In this document: positions 35,162 through 44,878 of the stretch, one piece after another
How the letters are laid out: each line of letters starts with the position of its first letter
Numbering within the stretch: the first letter of the stretch is position 1
NCBI GenBank assembly: GCA_026985615.1
Contig: JALSQD010000012.1
Location: forward strand, 1-60,280
DNA length: 60,280 bases
Source: Thermaceae bacterium
Lineage (GTDB): Bacteria > Deinococcota > Deinococci > Deinococcales > Marinithermaceae
Direction: 5' to 3'
Made by a program: the position numbers and the translations under genes
The notes under the pieces: generated by a model
Told to the model about the DNA's origin: nothing
Database searches by the model: none
Seen by the model: the letters and a program-made list of their open reading frames with translations, nothing else

Positions 35162-35947
35162 ATGGACGCCCGCCCTCCCGGCCCTCCCTTTTCCGAACCC
35201 ATCGGCGTCTTCGACTCCGGCGTCGGCGGGCTGACCGTGCTAGAGGCGCTGCGCCGGGCCCTGCCCGGGCGCGACTTCCTCTACTTTGGCGACACCGCCC
35301 GCGTCCCCTACGGCTCCAAGCCGCCCGAACTGGTGCGCCGCTTTGCCTGGGAGATCAGCGGCTTCTTGCTGCGCCAGGGTGCGGTGGCGCTGGTGGTGGC
35401 CTGCAACACCGCCTCGAGCTTGGCCCTGGCCGACCTGGAGCGCCTAGGCGTGCCCGTCTTCGGCGTGATCGACCCTGCGGTGGCCGAGGCCGTGCGCTAC
35501 CGCCACGTGGGCGTGATCGGTACCCGCGCCACCGTGGCGAGCCGCGCCTACCAGCGCCGGCTCGAGGCGGATGACCGTCGGGTCTGGGCGCTGGCGACGC
35601 CGCTCTTCGTGCCGATCGTCGAGGAGGGACTGTGGAACGACGGCGTGGCCGAGCTGGTAGCCCGCCACTACCTGGAGGCCGCGCCCGCCGACCTCGAGGC
35701 CCTCATCCTCGGCTGTACCCACTACCCCTACCTGAAGCCGCTCCTCCAGCGGCTACGCCCAGGGCTGCACCTCATCGACTCGGCCGAGCCCACCGCCCGT
35801 GCGGTAGCCCGGGCCCTGCCCGCCGGGCAGGGAGAGGGGCAGGTGGTCCACTACGTGAGCGGCGACCCCGAGGCCTATCGCGCCCTCGCAGCGCGCCTGG
35901 GCGTGCGAGCCGAGGACGTGCGTAAGGTAGAGTTAGGGGAGTTATGA
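35162..35947 (+). CDS. murI: Glutamate racemase
   Basis: A 261-residue enzyme that makes D-glutamate for peptidoglycan. GVFDSGVGGLTVLEALRR carries the substrate-binding Asp-Ser. VACNTASSLAL contains the first catalytic cysteine and LGCTHYPYLKPLL the second. YFGDTARVPYGSKP is also conserved. I start at ATG 35162; the in-frame ATG at 35147 overlaps the -10 box. It begins a murI-rph-rdgB operon, with an ATGA overlap to rph. Confidence 0.95.
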   Translation: MDARPPGPPFSEPIGVFDSGVGGLTVLEALRRALPGRDFLYFGDTARVPYGSKPPELVRRFAWEISGFLLRQGAVALVVACNTASSLALADLERLGVPVFGVIDPAVAEAVRYRHVGVIGTRATVASRAYQRRLEADDRRVWALATPLFVPIVEEGLWNDGVAELVARHYLEAAPADLEALILGCTHYPYLKPLLQRLRPGLHLIDSAEPTARAVARALPAGQGEGQVVHYVSGDPEAYRALAARLGVRAEDVRKVELGEL

Positions 35948-36666
35948 CCCGCTCCGACGGCCGCGGACCCCTCGAGCGCCGCCCCCTCAGGGTGACGCCC
36001 GGCTACCTCGACTACGCCGAGGGCTCGGCCCTGGTCGAGCTCGGGCGCACCCGCGTGCTCGTCGCCGCCAGCCTCACCCCGGGCGTGCCCCGCCACATGC
36101 AGGGCAAACGCAGCGGCTGGCTGATGGCCGAGTACAACCTGCTGCCGCGCAGTACCCAAAGCCGCACCCAGCGCGAGCGCTTTAAACTGGGCGGCCGCAC
36201 CCAGGAAGTCCAGCGCTTTCTGGGCCGCGCCTTCCGGGCAGCGGTGGACCTGGAGCTGCTGCCGAACCAGACCATCGTCCTCGACGCCGACGTAATCCAG
36301 GCCGACGGCGGGACGCGCGTGGCCGCCATTCTGGGCGGTTACGCCGCGCTGGTGCAGGCCTTCGACGCGCTGGTACGCGCCGGCAAACTCGACGACTGGC
36401 CGCTGACCGAGTTCGCCGCCATCAGCCTGGGCTGGACCGAGGCCGACGGGGTGCTGGTCGACCTAAACGCCGCCGAGGACGACGCCGCCGAGGCCGACCT
36501 CACCGTGGTGGGCACGGCCGAGGGCGAGCTCATCGAGATCCATGGCGGGGGCGAGGGGCGGCCGGTACCCCGCGAGACCTACGAACACATGGTTGACGAG
36601 GGGCTGAGGCAAATCCCGGAACTGGTTGCGCTCGTGCACAAGCAGCTAGCGAACGGGGTATCGTAA
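35944..36666 (+). CDS. rph: Ribonuclease PH
   Basis: A 240-residue phosphorolytic 3'-5' exoribonuclease that trims tRNA precursors. Diagnostic blocks: EGSALVELGRTRVLVAASL, YNLLPRSTQSRTQRER, RTQEVQRFLGRAFRAAVDLE and VIQADGGTRVAAILGGYAAL. The length is that of the family. It overlaps murI by four bases and precedes rdgB by five. Confidence 0.97.
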   Translation: MTRSDGRGPLERRPLRVTPGYLDYAEGSALVELGRTRVLVAASLTPGVPRHMQGKRSGWLMAEYNLLPRSTQSRTQRERFKLGGRTQEVQRFLGRAFRAAVDLELLPNQTIVLDADVIQADGGTRVAAILGGYAALVQAFDALVRAGKLDDWPLTEFAAISLGWTEADGVLVDLNAAEDDAAEADLTVVGTAEGELIEIHGGGEGRPVPRETYEHMVDEGLRQIPELVALVHKQLANGVS

Positions 36667-36671
36667 GAACG

Positions 36672-37283
36672 ATGCAGGTCGTCATCGCCACCACCAATCC
36701 CGGAAAGTTCCGCGAGCTGGCGCGGGGGCTCGAGCCACTGGGCTGGGAGCTGCGCGGCCTGCTCGATTTCGAGATCGAGATGCCCGAGGAGACGGGCACC
36801 ACCTTCGAGGATAACGCCCTTCTGAAGGCCGCCTACGTGGCCCAGCACACCGCGCTGCCGGCGCTGGCCGACGACTCGGGGTTGGTGGTGGACGCCCTCG
36901 GCGGCGAACCCGGGGTCTACTCGGCCCGCTACGGCGGCCGCACCAGCGACCGCGATCGCAACGTCTACCTGCTCGAGCGCATGCGTGGCGTCCCTCCCGA
37001 ACAGCGCACCGCCCGCTTCGTGGCTGTTCTGACGCTGGCCTACCCCGACGGCCACGTGGAGAGCTACCGCGGCGAGGTGGAAGGTCGCATCCTCGAAGCG
37101 CCCCGGGGCGAGGGCGGCTTCGGCTACGACCCGCTCTTCTATCTGCCCGAGGTGGGCAAGACCTTCGCCGAGATGACGCCGGAGGAGAAGGCGGAGCACT
37201 CGCACCGCGCGCTGGCGCTCAGGAAGCTGCTGGAAGCCTGGAAGGATGGCCCCCCACCGCGCGAGATCTGGCCCCTGGAGTAA
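36672..37283 (+). CDS. rdgB: Non-canonical purine NTP pyrophosphatase (RdgB/HAM1)
   Basis: A 203-residue enzyme removing dITP, XTP and similar nucleotides. Motifs: TTNPGKFRELARGL at the N-terminus, EETGTTFEDNALLKAAYVA, ADDSGLVVDALGGEPGVYSA with the metal-binding aspartates, and GFGYDPLFYLPEVGKTFAEM. Gene order murI-rph-rdgB is frequent in bacteria. It ends three bases from the convergent LOG-family gene. Confidence 0.96.
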   Translation: MQVVIATTNPGKFRELARGLEPLGWELRGLLDFEIEMPEETGTTFEDNALLKAAYVAQHTALPALADDSGLVVDALGGEPGVYSARYGGRTSDRDRNVYLLERMRGVPPEQRTARFVAVLTLAYPDGHVESYRGEVEGRILEAPRGEGGFGYDPLFYLPEVGKTFAEMTPEEKAEHSHRALALRKLLEAWKDGPPPREIWPLE

Positions 37284-37286
37284 AAC

Positions 37287-37820
37287 TCAGGCAAGGCTTC
37301 GCAAGAAGGATTCGAGCGCGTCGAGGCCCGCGAGGGGCGTGAGCAGCTCGAGCTCGCGCGCGCTCAGCTCGAGTTGGGGGCGCAACCCTTCCATCCAGGC
37401 GGCGTCCACACCGATGGGAAGGGGCGGCTCTCCCTGCAGGCGCTGGATGTAGGCCAGGTTCCAGGCTAGCATGATCTCGGTGAGCGTGCCGAGTCCGCCC
37501 GGGAGCGCCAGGACGGCGGACGAGAGCTCGAGCATCCGCTCGATCCGGCCGGTGAGGGTGGGCGCGGGCAGTTCGAGGTCCACGTGGGCGTTGGGCCCAC
37601 CGCGCGACTTGAAGAGGTCGGGCGCGGTCACCCCGATCACCAGCCCGCCGGCACGCTTGGCGCCGCGGCTGGCGGCCTCCATGCTGCCGCCGTAGCCACC
37701 GGTGACCACGGCGAAACCGGCGCGGGCGACGACCTCGCCCCAGGCCTCGGCGCGCCGCCAGTCCCCGCTTTCGGGCAGGGTGCGGGAGGATCCGAAAATG
37801 GCAACGGCGGGTACGGGCAT
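37287..37820 (-). CDS. LOG-family protein (TIGR00730-like)
   Basis: A 177-residue Rossmann-fold protein. AIFGSSRTLPES, TGGYGGSMEAASRGAKRAGG and the hallmark PGGLGTLTE (about residues 112-120) identify the lysine-decarboxylase-like LOG family, many of which are nucleotide 5'-monophosphate phosphoribohydrolases (cytokinin-activating enzymes). TAAGAT lies five bases before the ATG, suggesting a leaderless or near-leaderless start. Biochemical substrate not determined. Confidence 0.85.
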   Translation of the reverse strand: MPVPAVAIFGSSRTLPESGDWRRAEAWGEVVARAGFAVVTGGYGGSMEAASRGAKRAGGLVIGVTAPDLFKSRGGPNAHVDLELPAPTLTGRIERMLELSSAVLALPGGLGTLTEIMLAWNLAYIQRLQGEPPLPIGVDAAWMEGLRPQLELSARELELLTPLAGLDALESFLRSLA

Positions 37821-37860
37821 GCCCCATCTTAAACGGAGGTCGAGCGGGTAGACTTACCTC

Positions 37861-38745
<885 letters not shown>

Positions 38746-38771
38746 GGGTCGCACGATAAGATAGAGGAACC

Positions 38772-39665
38772 ATGTGCGAGATCGGCGGCATGCTGCGCGC
38801 AGCCCGCGAGGAAAGCGGGCGCAGCCTGCGCGAGTGGGCCCGGGAGCTGGGCATCAAGCGCGACCACCTCGAGGCCCTGGAGGAATGCCGCTTCGAGGAT
38901 CTGCCCGAGGCGGTGCTGGCTAAAGGCTACCTGCGCCGCTACGCCGAGGCGCTGGGGCTCGACCCCGAGCCCTTGCTCGCGCAGTACCCGGTCCGGCCCA
39001 CCTTCACCCCCAACGACGTGGTCACCCCGCCGTCGCGGCGCGGCCCGGGCGCGGTCTGGTTCGTTCTAGCCGCGATCGTGCTCGTGCTCGCCGGCTTGCT
39101 GGCCTGGTGGGGACTGCGCCCGCCGGCAGCCGCGCCCGAGGCGACCATCGAGCTCGAAGCCCCCGAGCCCCCGCCGCCCCCGCCCCAGGACGCCGCCCTC
39201 AGCGTGGAGACCGAGCCCGAGGGGGCCACCGTCTGGCTCGACGGCTTCCGGCTGGGTGAGGCGCCGGTCACGGGCCGCTTCACCGCAGGCGAGCGCACGC
39301 TCAAGGTGGAGGCCAAGGGCTACGTGACCTACGAGGCCCCGGTGACGCTCGAGCCCGGCGGCGAGCACCACCTCAAGGTGCGCCTCACCCCCCTCCCCCA
39401 GGAAGAGACGCCCCAACCTGCAGGGCCGCCCGAGCTGGTGTTGCGCTTCACCGAGCGGGCCTGGGTGCGCGTCACCACCCCCGGCGGCGACAAGCTCTAC
39501 GAAGGCATCCCCAAGGTGGGCAGCGAGATGCGCTTCCCCCTGCCCGTGGTCGTGCGCACCGGCAACGCCGCCGGGGTGCACGCCACCCTTGCCGGGGAGG
39601 ACCTGGGGCCCCTCGGCGGCGAAGGGCTGGTGGTGGAGCGCCGCTTCGACGCACCCGCGCGCTAG
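38772..39665 (+). CDS. rodZ: RodZ-like HTH membrane protein with PEGA domain
   Basis: A 297-residue bitopic protein. Residues 1-75 are the RodZ-type helix-turn-helix (GMLRAAREESGRSLREWARE; AVLAKGYLRRYAEALGLDP) that binds MreB in known RodZ proteins. A basic stretch and membrane helix are at about 95-117. A Pro-rich linker (APEPPPPPPQ region) follows. Residues of about 140-210 form a PEGA beta-sandwich (VETEPEGATVWLDGFRLGEA). The last 75 residues resemble the DUF4115 periplasmic domain (ERAWVRVTTPGGDKLYEG). A PEGA insert is not part of standard RodZ and may bind cell-wall or surface glycans. Confidence 0.85.
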   Translation: MCEIGGMLRAAREESGRSLREWARELGIKRDHLEALEECRFEDLPEAVLAKGYLRRYAEALGLDPEPLLAQYPVRPTFTPNDVVTPPSRRGPGAVWFVLAAIVLVLAGLLAWWGLRPPAAAPEATIELEAPEPPPPPPQDAALSVETEPEGATVWLDGFRLGEAPVTGRFTAGERTLKVEAKGYVTYEAPVTLEPGGEHHLKVRLTPLPQEETPQPAGPPELVLRFTERAWVRVTTPGGDKLYEGIPKVGSEMRFPLPVVVRTGNAAGVHATLAGEDLGPLGGEGLVVERRFDAPAR

Positions 39666-39692
39666 TGCGTATACTGGTGCGGTTGGAGGTCT

Positions 39693-41024
39693 ATGGCCGC
39701 TAAAGTCGGATTCGTGAGTCTGGGGTGCCCCAAGGCCCTGGTGGACTCGGAACAAATCCTCTCGCGCCTCAAGGCCGCCGGCTACGGCTTCGCCGCCAGC
39801 TACGACGCGGCCGACGTGGTGGTGGTCAACACCTGCGGCTTCATCAACCCCTCGATCGAGGAAAGCCTCGAAGCCATCGGCGAGGCGCTGGGGGCAGCGG
39901 GCAAGGTGGTGGTCACCGGCTGCCTGGGGGCGCGCCCCGAGGTGATCTACGAAAAATACCCGCAGGTGGTAGACATCAGCGGTCCAGCCGAGATCGAGCG
40001 GGTGCTGAAAGCGGTGGCGGCGGTGGCCCCGCCCGAGCGCGACCCCTTCGTGGACCTGGTGCCGCCGCAGGTCAAGCTGACCCCGCGCCACTACGCCTAC
40101 CTGAAGATCGCCGAAGGCTGCGACCACAAGTGCAGCTTTTGCATCATCCCCCAGCTGCGCGGGCGGCTCGTCAGCCGCGACGCCGCCGATGTGCTGGCCG
40201 AGGCCGCGCGCCTGGCCGCCGGCGGCACCCGCGAACTGCTGGTGATCGCCCAGGACACCAGCGCCTACGGCGCCGACCTGGGCCACCGCGAAAGCGACTG
40301 GGCGGGCCGACCGGTGCGCGCCCACCTGACCGACCTGGTGCGCGAGCTCGGCAGGCTGGTGCACTGGGTGCGGCTGCACTACGTTTACCCCTATCCCCAC
40401 GTGCGCGAGCTGCTGCCCTTGATGGCCGAGGGCCGGCTGCTGCCCTACCTGGACGTGCCCCTGCAGCACGCGAGCCCCCGGGTCCTCCGGGCCATGCGCC
40501 GCCCCGGCGGGGCCGAGAGCCACCTGGCCACGATTCAGGCCTGGCGCAAGGCGGTACCTGAGCTGGCCATCCGCTCGAGCTTCATCGTGGGCTTCCCGGG
40601 CGAGACCGAGGCAGACTTCGAGCTGCTGCTGGAGTTTCTAGACGAAGCCCGGCTCGACCGGGTGGGCGTCTTCACCTACTCGCCGGTCACCGGCGCGGCC
40701 GCGAACGCGCTTCCGGGCGCGGTGCCCGAGGAGGTCAAGCAGGAGCGGCGGGCCCGCGTCATGGAGCTGGCCCAGCGCATCTCGCTGGAGAAGAACCGCG
40801 CCAGGGTGGGCCGCGTTCTCGAGGTGATCCTCGATGAGCCGGCCGACGAACCCGGTGTCTTCGTCGGCCGCACCAAGGCCGACAGCCCCGGCATCGACGG
40901 CACCGTGCGGGTGACCACCGACGGCACCGCGCGCGTCGGCGAGATCGTGCGGGCGCGCATCACCGCCGCCGACGCCTACGACCTCGAGGGCGAAGCGGTG
41001 GCTTCCGTCCCCGCGGAGGAATGA
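39693..41024 (+). CDS. rimO: Ribosomal protein S12 methylthiotransferase RimO
   Basis: A 443-residue enzyme with the MTTase N-terminal domain (GFVSLGCPKALVDSEQIL; VVNTCGFINPS; VTGCLGARPEV, three cysteines for one cluster), the radical SAM core (EGCDHKCSFCIIPQLRG, three cysteines) and a C-terminal TRAM-type domain after residue 365. It adds a methylthio group to an aspartate of ribosomal protein S12. The RimO-type PQLRG context distinguishes it from MiaB. GGAGG precedes the ATG and TATACT lies further upstream. Confidence 0.95.
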   Translation: MAAKVGFVSLGCPKALVDSEQILSRLKAAGYGFAASYDAADVVVVNTCGFINPSIEESLEAIGEALGAAGKVVVTGCLGARPEVIYEKYPQVVDISGPAEIERVLKAVAAVAPPERDPFVDLVPPQVKLTPRHYAYLKIAEGCDHKCSFCIIPQLRGRLVSRDAADVLAEAARLAAGGTRELLVIAQDTSAYGADLGHRESDWAGRPVRAHLTDLVRELGRLVHWVRLHYVYPYPHVRELLPLMAEGRLLPYLDVPLQHASPRVLRAMRRPGGAESHLATIQAWRKAVPELAIRSSFIVGFPGETEADFELLLEFLDEARLDRVGVFTYSPVTGAAANALPGAVPEEVKQERRARVMELAQRISLEKNRARVGRVLEVILDEPADEPGVFVGRTKADSPGIDGTVRVTTDGTARVGEIVRARITAADAYDLEGEAVASVPAEE

Positions 41025-41039
41025 TATGAAGGGAAGGGT

Positions 41040-42383
41040 ATGTACATCGTAATCGCCGGCGGCGGCGACATCGGCGCCCTCATCGCGCAATCACTCCACA
41101 ACGACCACGACGTCGTCATCGTCGACCGAAACGCCGCGGTGGTGGACCGCATGAGCACCCTCGACGTGCGGGTGATCGTGGGTAACGCCACCGACCCCGA
41201 GATCCTGCGCGAGGCCGGGGTGGACCAGGCCGACGCTTTCATCGCCACCACCAACTCCGACGAGGTCAACCTCATTGCCTCGATGCTGGCCAAGGGCCTG
41301 GGGGCGGCGCAGTCGCTCACCTTCCTGGGCAAGGCCTACTACGTCGAGGTGCTCACCGACCCGCGCACCATGGAGATCCTGGGCACCCGCATCGACCGCG
41401 TCTTCTGGCCCCAGCGGGCGCTGGCCAAGGAGGTGCTCGAGGTCGTACTCATCCCCAAGGCGCTCGACACCGAGGTGATCGCCGGCGGGCGGCTGCGCCT
41501 GATCGAGTACATGATCGACGCCGAGTCCAGCTATGCCCACCGCCTCGCGGCCGACCTCGACTGGCCGCGCGGGGTCAAGCTGCTGGGGGTACTGCGCGAA
41601 GGGCAGTTCATCACCCCCCACGACCCCGACTTCCGTGACCTGGTGCTCGAGCCCGGCGACCACCTGGTCTTCGTCACCACCCAAGGCGGCTTCCCAGTGT
41701 TGCACTCCCTCTTTGCCGGCAGCGACCGGGTGCGCCGCGTCTTCATCGTGGGCGGCGGCACCGTGGGCTACATGATCGGCAAGCGGCTGCGCGAGTCGAG
41801 GGTGGAGGTCGTGCTTATCGAACAGGATGCCGAGCGTTGCGAGTTCCTCTCGGAGGAGCTCTCGGGCGTGCTCGTCATCCAGGGCGACGGCACCGACCTC
41901 TCGCTGCTGGAGCAGGAAGGGCTCGAGAGCGCCGACGCCCTCATCGCCGTCACCGACAACGACGAGAAGAACCTGCTCGTCTCACTGCTCGCCAAGCAGC
42001 TGGGGGTGGAAAAGGTGGTCACCCGCGTGAGCCGCAGCGAGACCCGCACGCTCTTCGAGCGGGTGGGGGTGGACATCCCCCTCACACCCCGGCAGGCGGC
42101 CGTGCGCGAGGTCATCGCTTACCTGGCCCCGGAGGGCGTCGAGCGGCTGGCCCTCATCGAGGACGCCGTCGAGGTCATCGAGGTCCAGGTACCCCCCGAA
42201 CTCGATGGAGCGCTCCTCGAAGAACTCGACCTGCCGCCTCACACCACCGTCGTGGCGGCGTTGCGCGGCTGGCGCGTGGTGCTCGCCACCGAGGAGCTCA
42301 GGCTCAAGGCGGGCGACGAGCTCATCCTCATGGCCTCGCGCGAAGAAGTAGCCCACGTGGCCGAACGCTTCAAGGGCGGTTAG
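41040..42383 (+). CDS. trkA: Trk potassium-uptake regulator TrkA
   Basis: A 447-residue cytosolic protein with two RCK repeats. The first NAD-binding motif is IVIAGGGDIGALIAQSL (residue 4 on), the second VFIVGGGTVGYMIGKRL (about 236 on), each followed by a TrkA_C domain. It gates the TrkH channel in response to nucleotides. The trkH gene starts two bases after its stop, so the pair is one functional unit. Confidence 0.95.
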   Translation: MYIVIAGGGDIGALIAQSLHNDHDVVIVDRNAAVVDRMSTLDVRVIVGNATDPEILREAGVDQADAFIATTNSDEVNLIASMLAKGLGAAQSLTFLGKAYYVEVLTDPRTMEILGTRIDRVFWPQRALAKEVLEVVLIPKALDTEVIAGGRLRLIEYMIDAESSYAHRLAADLDWPRGVKLLGVLREGQFITPHDPDFRDLVLEPGDHLVFVTTQGGFPVLHSLFAGSDRVRRVFIVGGGTVGYMIGKRLRESRVEVVLIEQDAERCEFLSEELSGVLVIQGDGTDLSLLEQEGLESADALIAVTDNDEKNLLVSLLAKQLGVEKVVTRVSRSETRTLFERVGVDIPLTPRQAAVREVIAYLAPEGVERLALIEDAVEVIEVQVPPELDGALLEELDLPPHTTVVAALRGWRVVLATEELRLKAGDELILMASREEVAHVAERFKGG

Positions 42384-42385
42384 CC

Positions 42386-43837
42386 GTGGGCGGGGGGTTC
42401 GTCCGTTACTCGCTAGGCACGGCCTTTCGCGCGCTGGGCTGGGTGCTGCTCGCCTTCGCCGGGCTGGCGCTCGTCTGGCGCGAGCCGGTGCTGGGCTTTC
42501 TCAGCGGCGCGGTCGTTGGGCTGGGCCTGGGGCAGCTCCTGCGCATGACCGGCACCCCCAAGGCCGAGCCCCGGCAGGCCGAAGGGCTTTACATCGTGGC
42601 GACGATGTGGCTTTTGGTGCCGCTCATCGGGGCGCTGCCCTACTGGATCGGCGGCGGGGTGGGCCTCATCGACGCCTACTTCGAGGCCATGAGCGGCTTC
42701 ACCACCACCGGCGCCACCATCCTCTCCGACTTCGACCAGTGGGGCAAGAGCCTATTCCTTTGGCGGGCCCTCAGCCAGTGGTTTGGCGGCGTCGGCATCA
42801 TCGTCCTGTTCGTCGCGGTGCTGCCCCACTTCGCGGTGGCCGGCCGCCAGCTCTTCTTCGCCGAGTCCACCGGCGTGCAGAAGGAAAAGCTGACCCCGCG
42901 CCTGCGCCACACCGCCGAGATGGTGCTGCGCGTCTACACCTTGCTCACCATCATGGCGGTGCTGGGCTACTGGATCACTGGGATGTCGTTCTACGACGCC
43001 CTGGCCCACGCCCTCACCACCATGCCCGCCGGCGGCTTCTCGCCCAATCCCCAGAGCTTCGCGGCTTACTCGCCCGCGAGCCAGTGGGTGGCCGTCGTCT
43101 TCATGTTCTTCGCCGGGGCCAACTTCCTCCTCATCGCCGGCACCTTCTTCGCCCGCAGCCCCCGAAACCCCTGGCGCGACCCCGAGTTCAAGATCTACAC
43201 CCTGGCCATTGTCGGTGCTTCGACCATCCTCGCCATCTACCACGTCCACCTGCACGATTACGGGCTCGAGCCCGCGCTGCGCCACGCCTTCTTCCAGGTA
43301 ACCTCGCTCCTCACCAGCACCGGCTTCGCCTCGGTGGACTACACCCAGTGGGTCGTGCCCGCCCAGGCGCTGCTCGTCTTCGTGATGTTCGTCAGCGGCA
43401 GTGCTGGCTCGGCCGCGGGCGGCGTCAAGCTGGTGCGCTGGCTGGTGATGACCAACCACGTCATCCGGGAGCTCAAGCGCACCCTCCACCCCAACGCGGT
43501 GCTGCCCCTGCGGCTGGGCTCCAAGGCGGTGGGTGAGGACGTGCTGCGCTCGGTCTCGGCCTTCGTCATGCTCTACCTCTTCCTTTTCGTCCTGGGCACG
43601 ATGGTCATCGTCTTCACCGAGCACGACCTGATCGTGGCCTTCACCGCGTCCGCCGCCTTCATCGGCAACGTCGGTCCCGGCCTCGGTTCGGTGGGGCCCA
43701 TGGGGTCGTTCGCCGACCTCCACCCGCTGGCCAAACTGGTCGGCATCTTCCAGATGTGGGCCGGCCGCATCGAGCTGATCCCGGTGCTGCTCCTCTTCCA
43801 CCCCGACACCTGGCGGGCGCTGCGACGCAGCCGCTAG
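42386..43837 (+). CDS. trkH: Potassium-uptake membrane subunit TrkH
   Basis: A 483-residue K+ channel subunit with about ten membrane helices and four P-loop repeats. The selectivity-filter turns can be seen in MSGFTTTGATILSDF, LTTMPAGGFSPNPQ, TSLLTSTGFASVDY and SAAFIGNVGPGLGSVGP. It starts at GTG 42386, two bases after trkA. With TrkA it takes up K+, important in salt-adapted organisms. Confidence 0.95.
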   Translation: MGGGFVRYSLGTAFRALGWVLLAFAGLALVWREPVLGFLSGAVVGLGLGQLLRMTGTPKAEPRQAEGLYIVATMWLLVPLIGALPYWIGGGVGLIDAYFEAMSGFTTTGATILSDFDQWGKSLFLWRALSQWFGGVGIIVLFVAVLPHFAVAGRQLFFAESTGVQKEKLTPRLRHTAEMVLRVYTLLTIMAVLGYWITGMSFYDALAHALTTMPAGGFSPNPQSFAAYSPASQWVAVVFMFFAGANFLLIAGTFFARSPRNPWRDPEFKIYTLAIVGASTILAIYHVHLHDYGLEPALRHAFFQVTSLLTSTGFASVDYTQWVVPAQALLVFVMFVSGSAGSAAGGVKLVRWLVMTNHVIRELKRTLHPNAVLPLRLGSKAVGEDVLRSVSAFVMLYLFLFVLGTMVIVFTEHDLIVAFTASAAFIGNVGPGLGSVGPMGSFADLHPLAKLVGIFQMWAGRIELIPVLLLFHPDTWRALRRSR

Positions 43838-43879
43838 GCCAGCACGCAACCTCCTCCCACGCGATAGAATGGAAAGGTC

Positions 43880-44878
43880 TTGAACGCCACAAGGTGGGCG
43901 CTGACCGCAACCCTCACGGGGCTGTCGCTTCTCGGTTGTGCCGGGGACGGGGCCGCAACAGAGCCTGCGGGCCAGCTGGAAATCCGCACGCTAACTTACG
44001 ACGGGCAGATCCGCCACTACGCCCTCTACGTGCCCGGACGAGAGAATGACACGCCGCTGCCACTGGTATTCTCACTGCACGGCGGCGGGGTGGAGCTGGA
44101 AGACCAGATCGGCATCCGCGGCCACAAGTGCCCCTTCAAGCTGTGGATGGAACTTGCCGAGTGCGAGGGGTTCTACGTCGTCTACCCCGAGGGCTTGCCC
44201 GGGGTCTACGGCAAGCCCACCTGGAACGATTGTCGGGCCGATTGCACGGTGAGCTCGAGCGCCGACGACGTGGGCTTCTTGCTGGCGCTGCTGGATGCGG
44301 TAGCCGCCGAACACCCGGTGGATCGCGGCCGCGTCTACGCTTCGGGGATGTCGAACGGCGGCTTCATGGCCCTGCGCCTGGCGGTGGAAGCCCCGGACGC
44401 CTTCGCCGCGGTGGCGGCGATCGGTGCGGCCATGCCGGCGGTGAGCGGGTGCGCCGCGGCTTCGGAACCGGTCCCGGTGCTCTTCATGAACGGCACCGCC
44501 GACCCCAACATGCCCTACGGCGGCGGTACCCTCGGAAACCCACCCAAGGCGAGCCACGGAACGGCGATGAGCACCCCCGACTCGGTGCGGCTCTGGAGCG
44601 AACTCGCTGGGGCTCGCGCCGAGGCGCCGGTGCGCTACCCCGACCTGGACCCCGACGACGGCGGAACGGTCACGGTGAGGGACTACATCGTGGTGGGCCG
44701 CGTCTGGGTGCGGCTCTACACCGTGGGCGGGGGCGGGCACGCCGCGCCCAGCCTGCGCGAGCGCTACTCTGCGCTATTTGAACGCTACTTCGGCCACCAG
44801 AACCACGATATCGAGGCGGTAGAGGAGATCTGGCGGTTCTTCACCAGGGTCAATAACGACTCAGGTCCAGGCCGCTGA
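43880..44878 (+). CDS. Polyhydroxybutyrate depolymerase/LpqC-like esterase lipoprotein
   Basis: A 332-residue exported alpha/beta hydrolase starting at TTG with TAGAAT nine bases upstream. Lipobox LLGC puts the acyl cysteine at 20. PLVFSLHGGGVELED forms the oxyanion region, YASGMSNGGFMALRLAVE carries nucleophile Ser158, and a GGGGHAAP histidine lies near residue 290. These are features of the PHB-depolymerase/feruloyl-esterase LpqC group. Several cysteines (HKCPF, LAECEGF, WNDCRADC) suggest disulfides outside the cell. Its 3' end overlaps the convergent LysR gene by 29 bases. Confidence 0.85.
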   Translation: MNATRWALTATLTGLSLLGCAGDGAATEPAGQLEIRTLTYDGQIRHYALYVPGRENDTPLPLVFSLHGGGVELEDQIGIRGHKCPFKLWMELAECEGFYVVYPEGLPGVYGKPTWNDCRADCTVSSSADDVGFLLALLDAVAAEHPVDRGRVYASGMSNGGFMALRLAVEAPDAFAAVAAIGAAMPAVSGCAAASEPVPVLFMNGTADPNMPYGGGTLGNPPKASHGTAMSTPDSVRLWSELAGARAEAPVRYPDLDPDDGGTVTVRDYIVVGRVWVRLYTVGGGGHAAPSLRERYSALFERYFGHQNHDIEAVEEIWRFFTRVNNDSGPGR

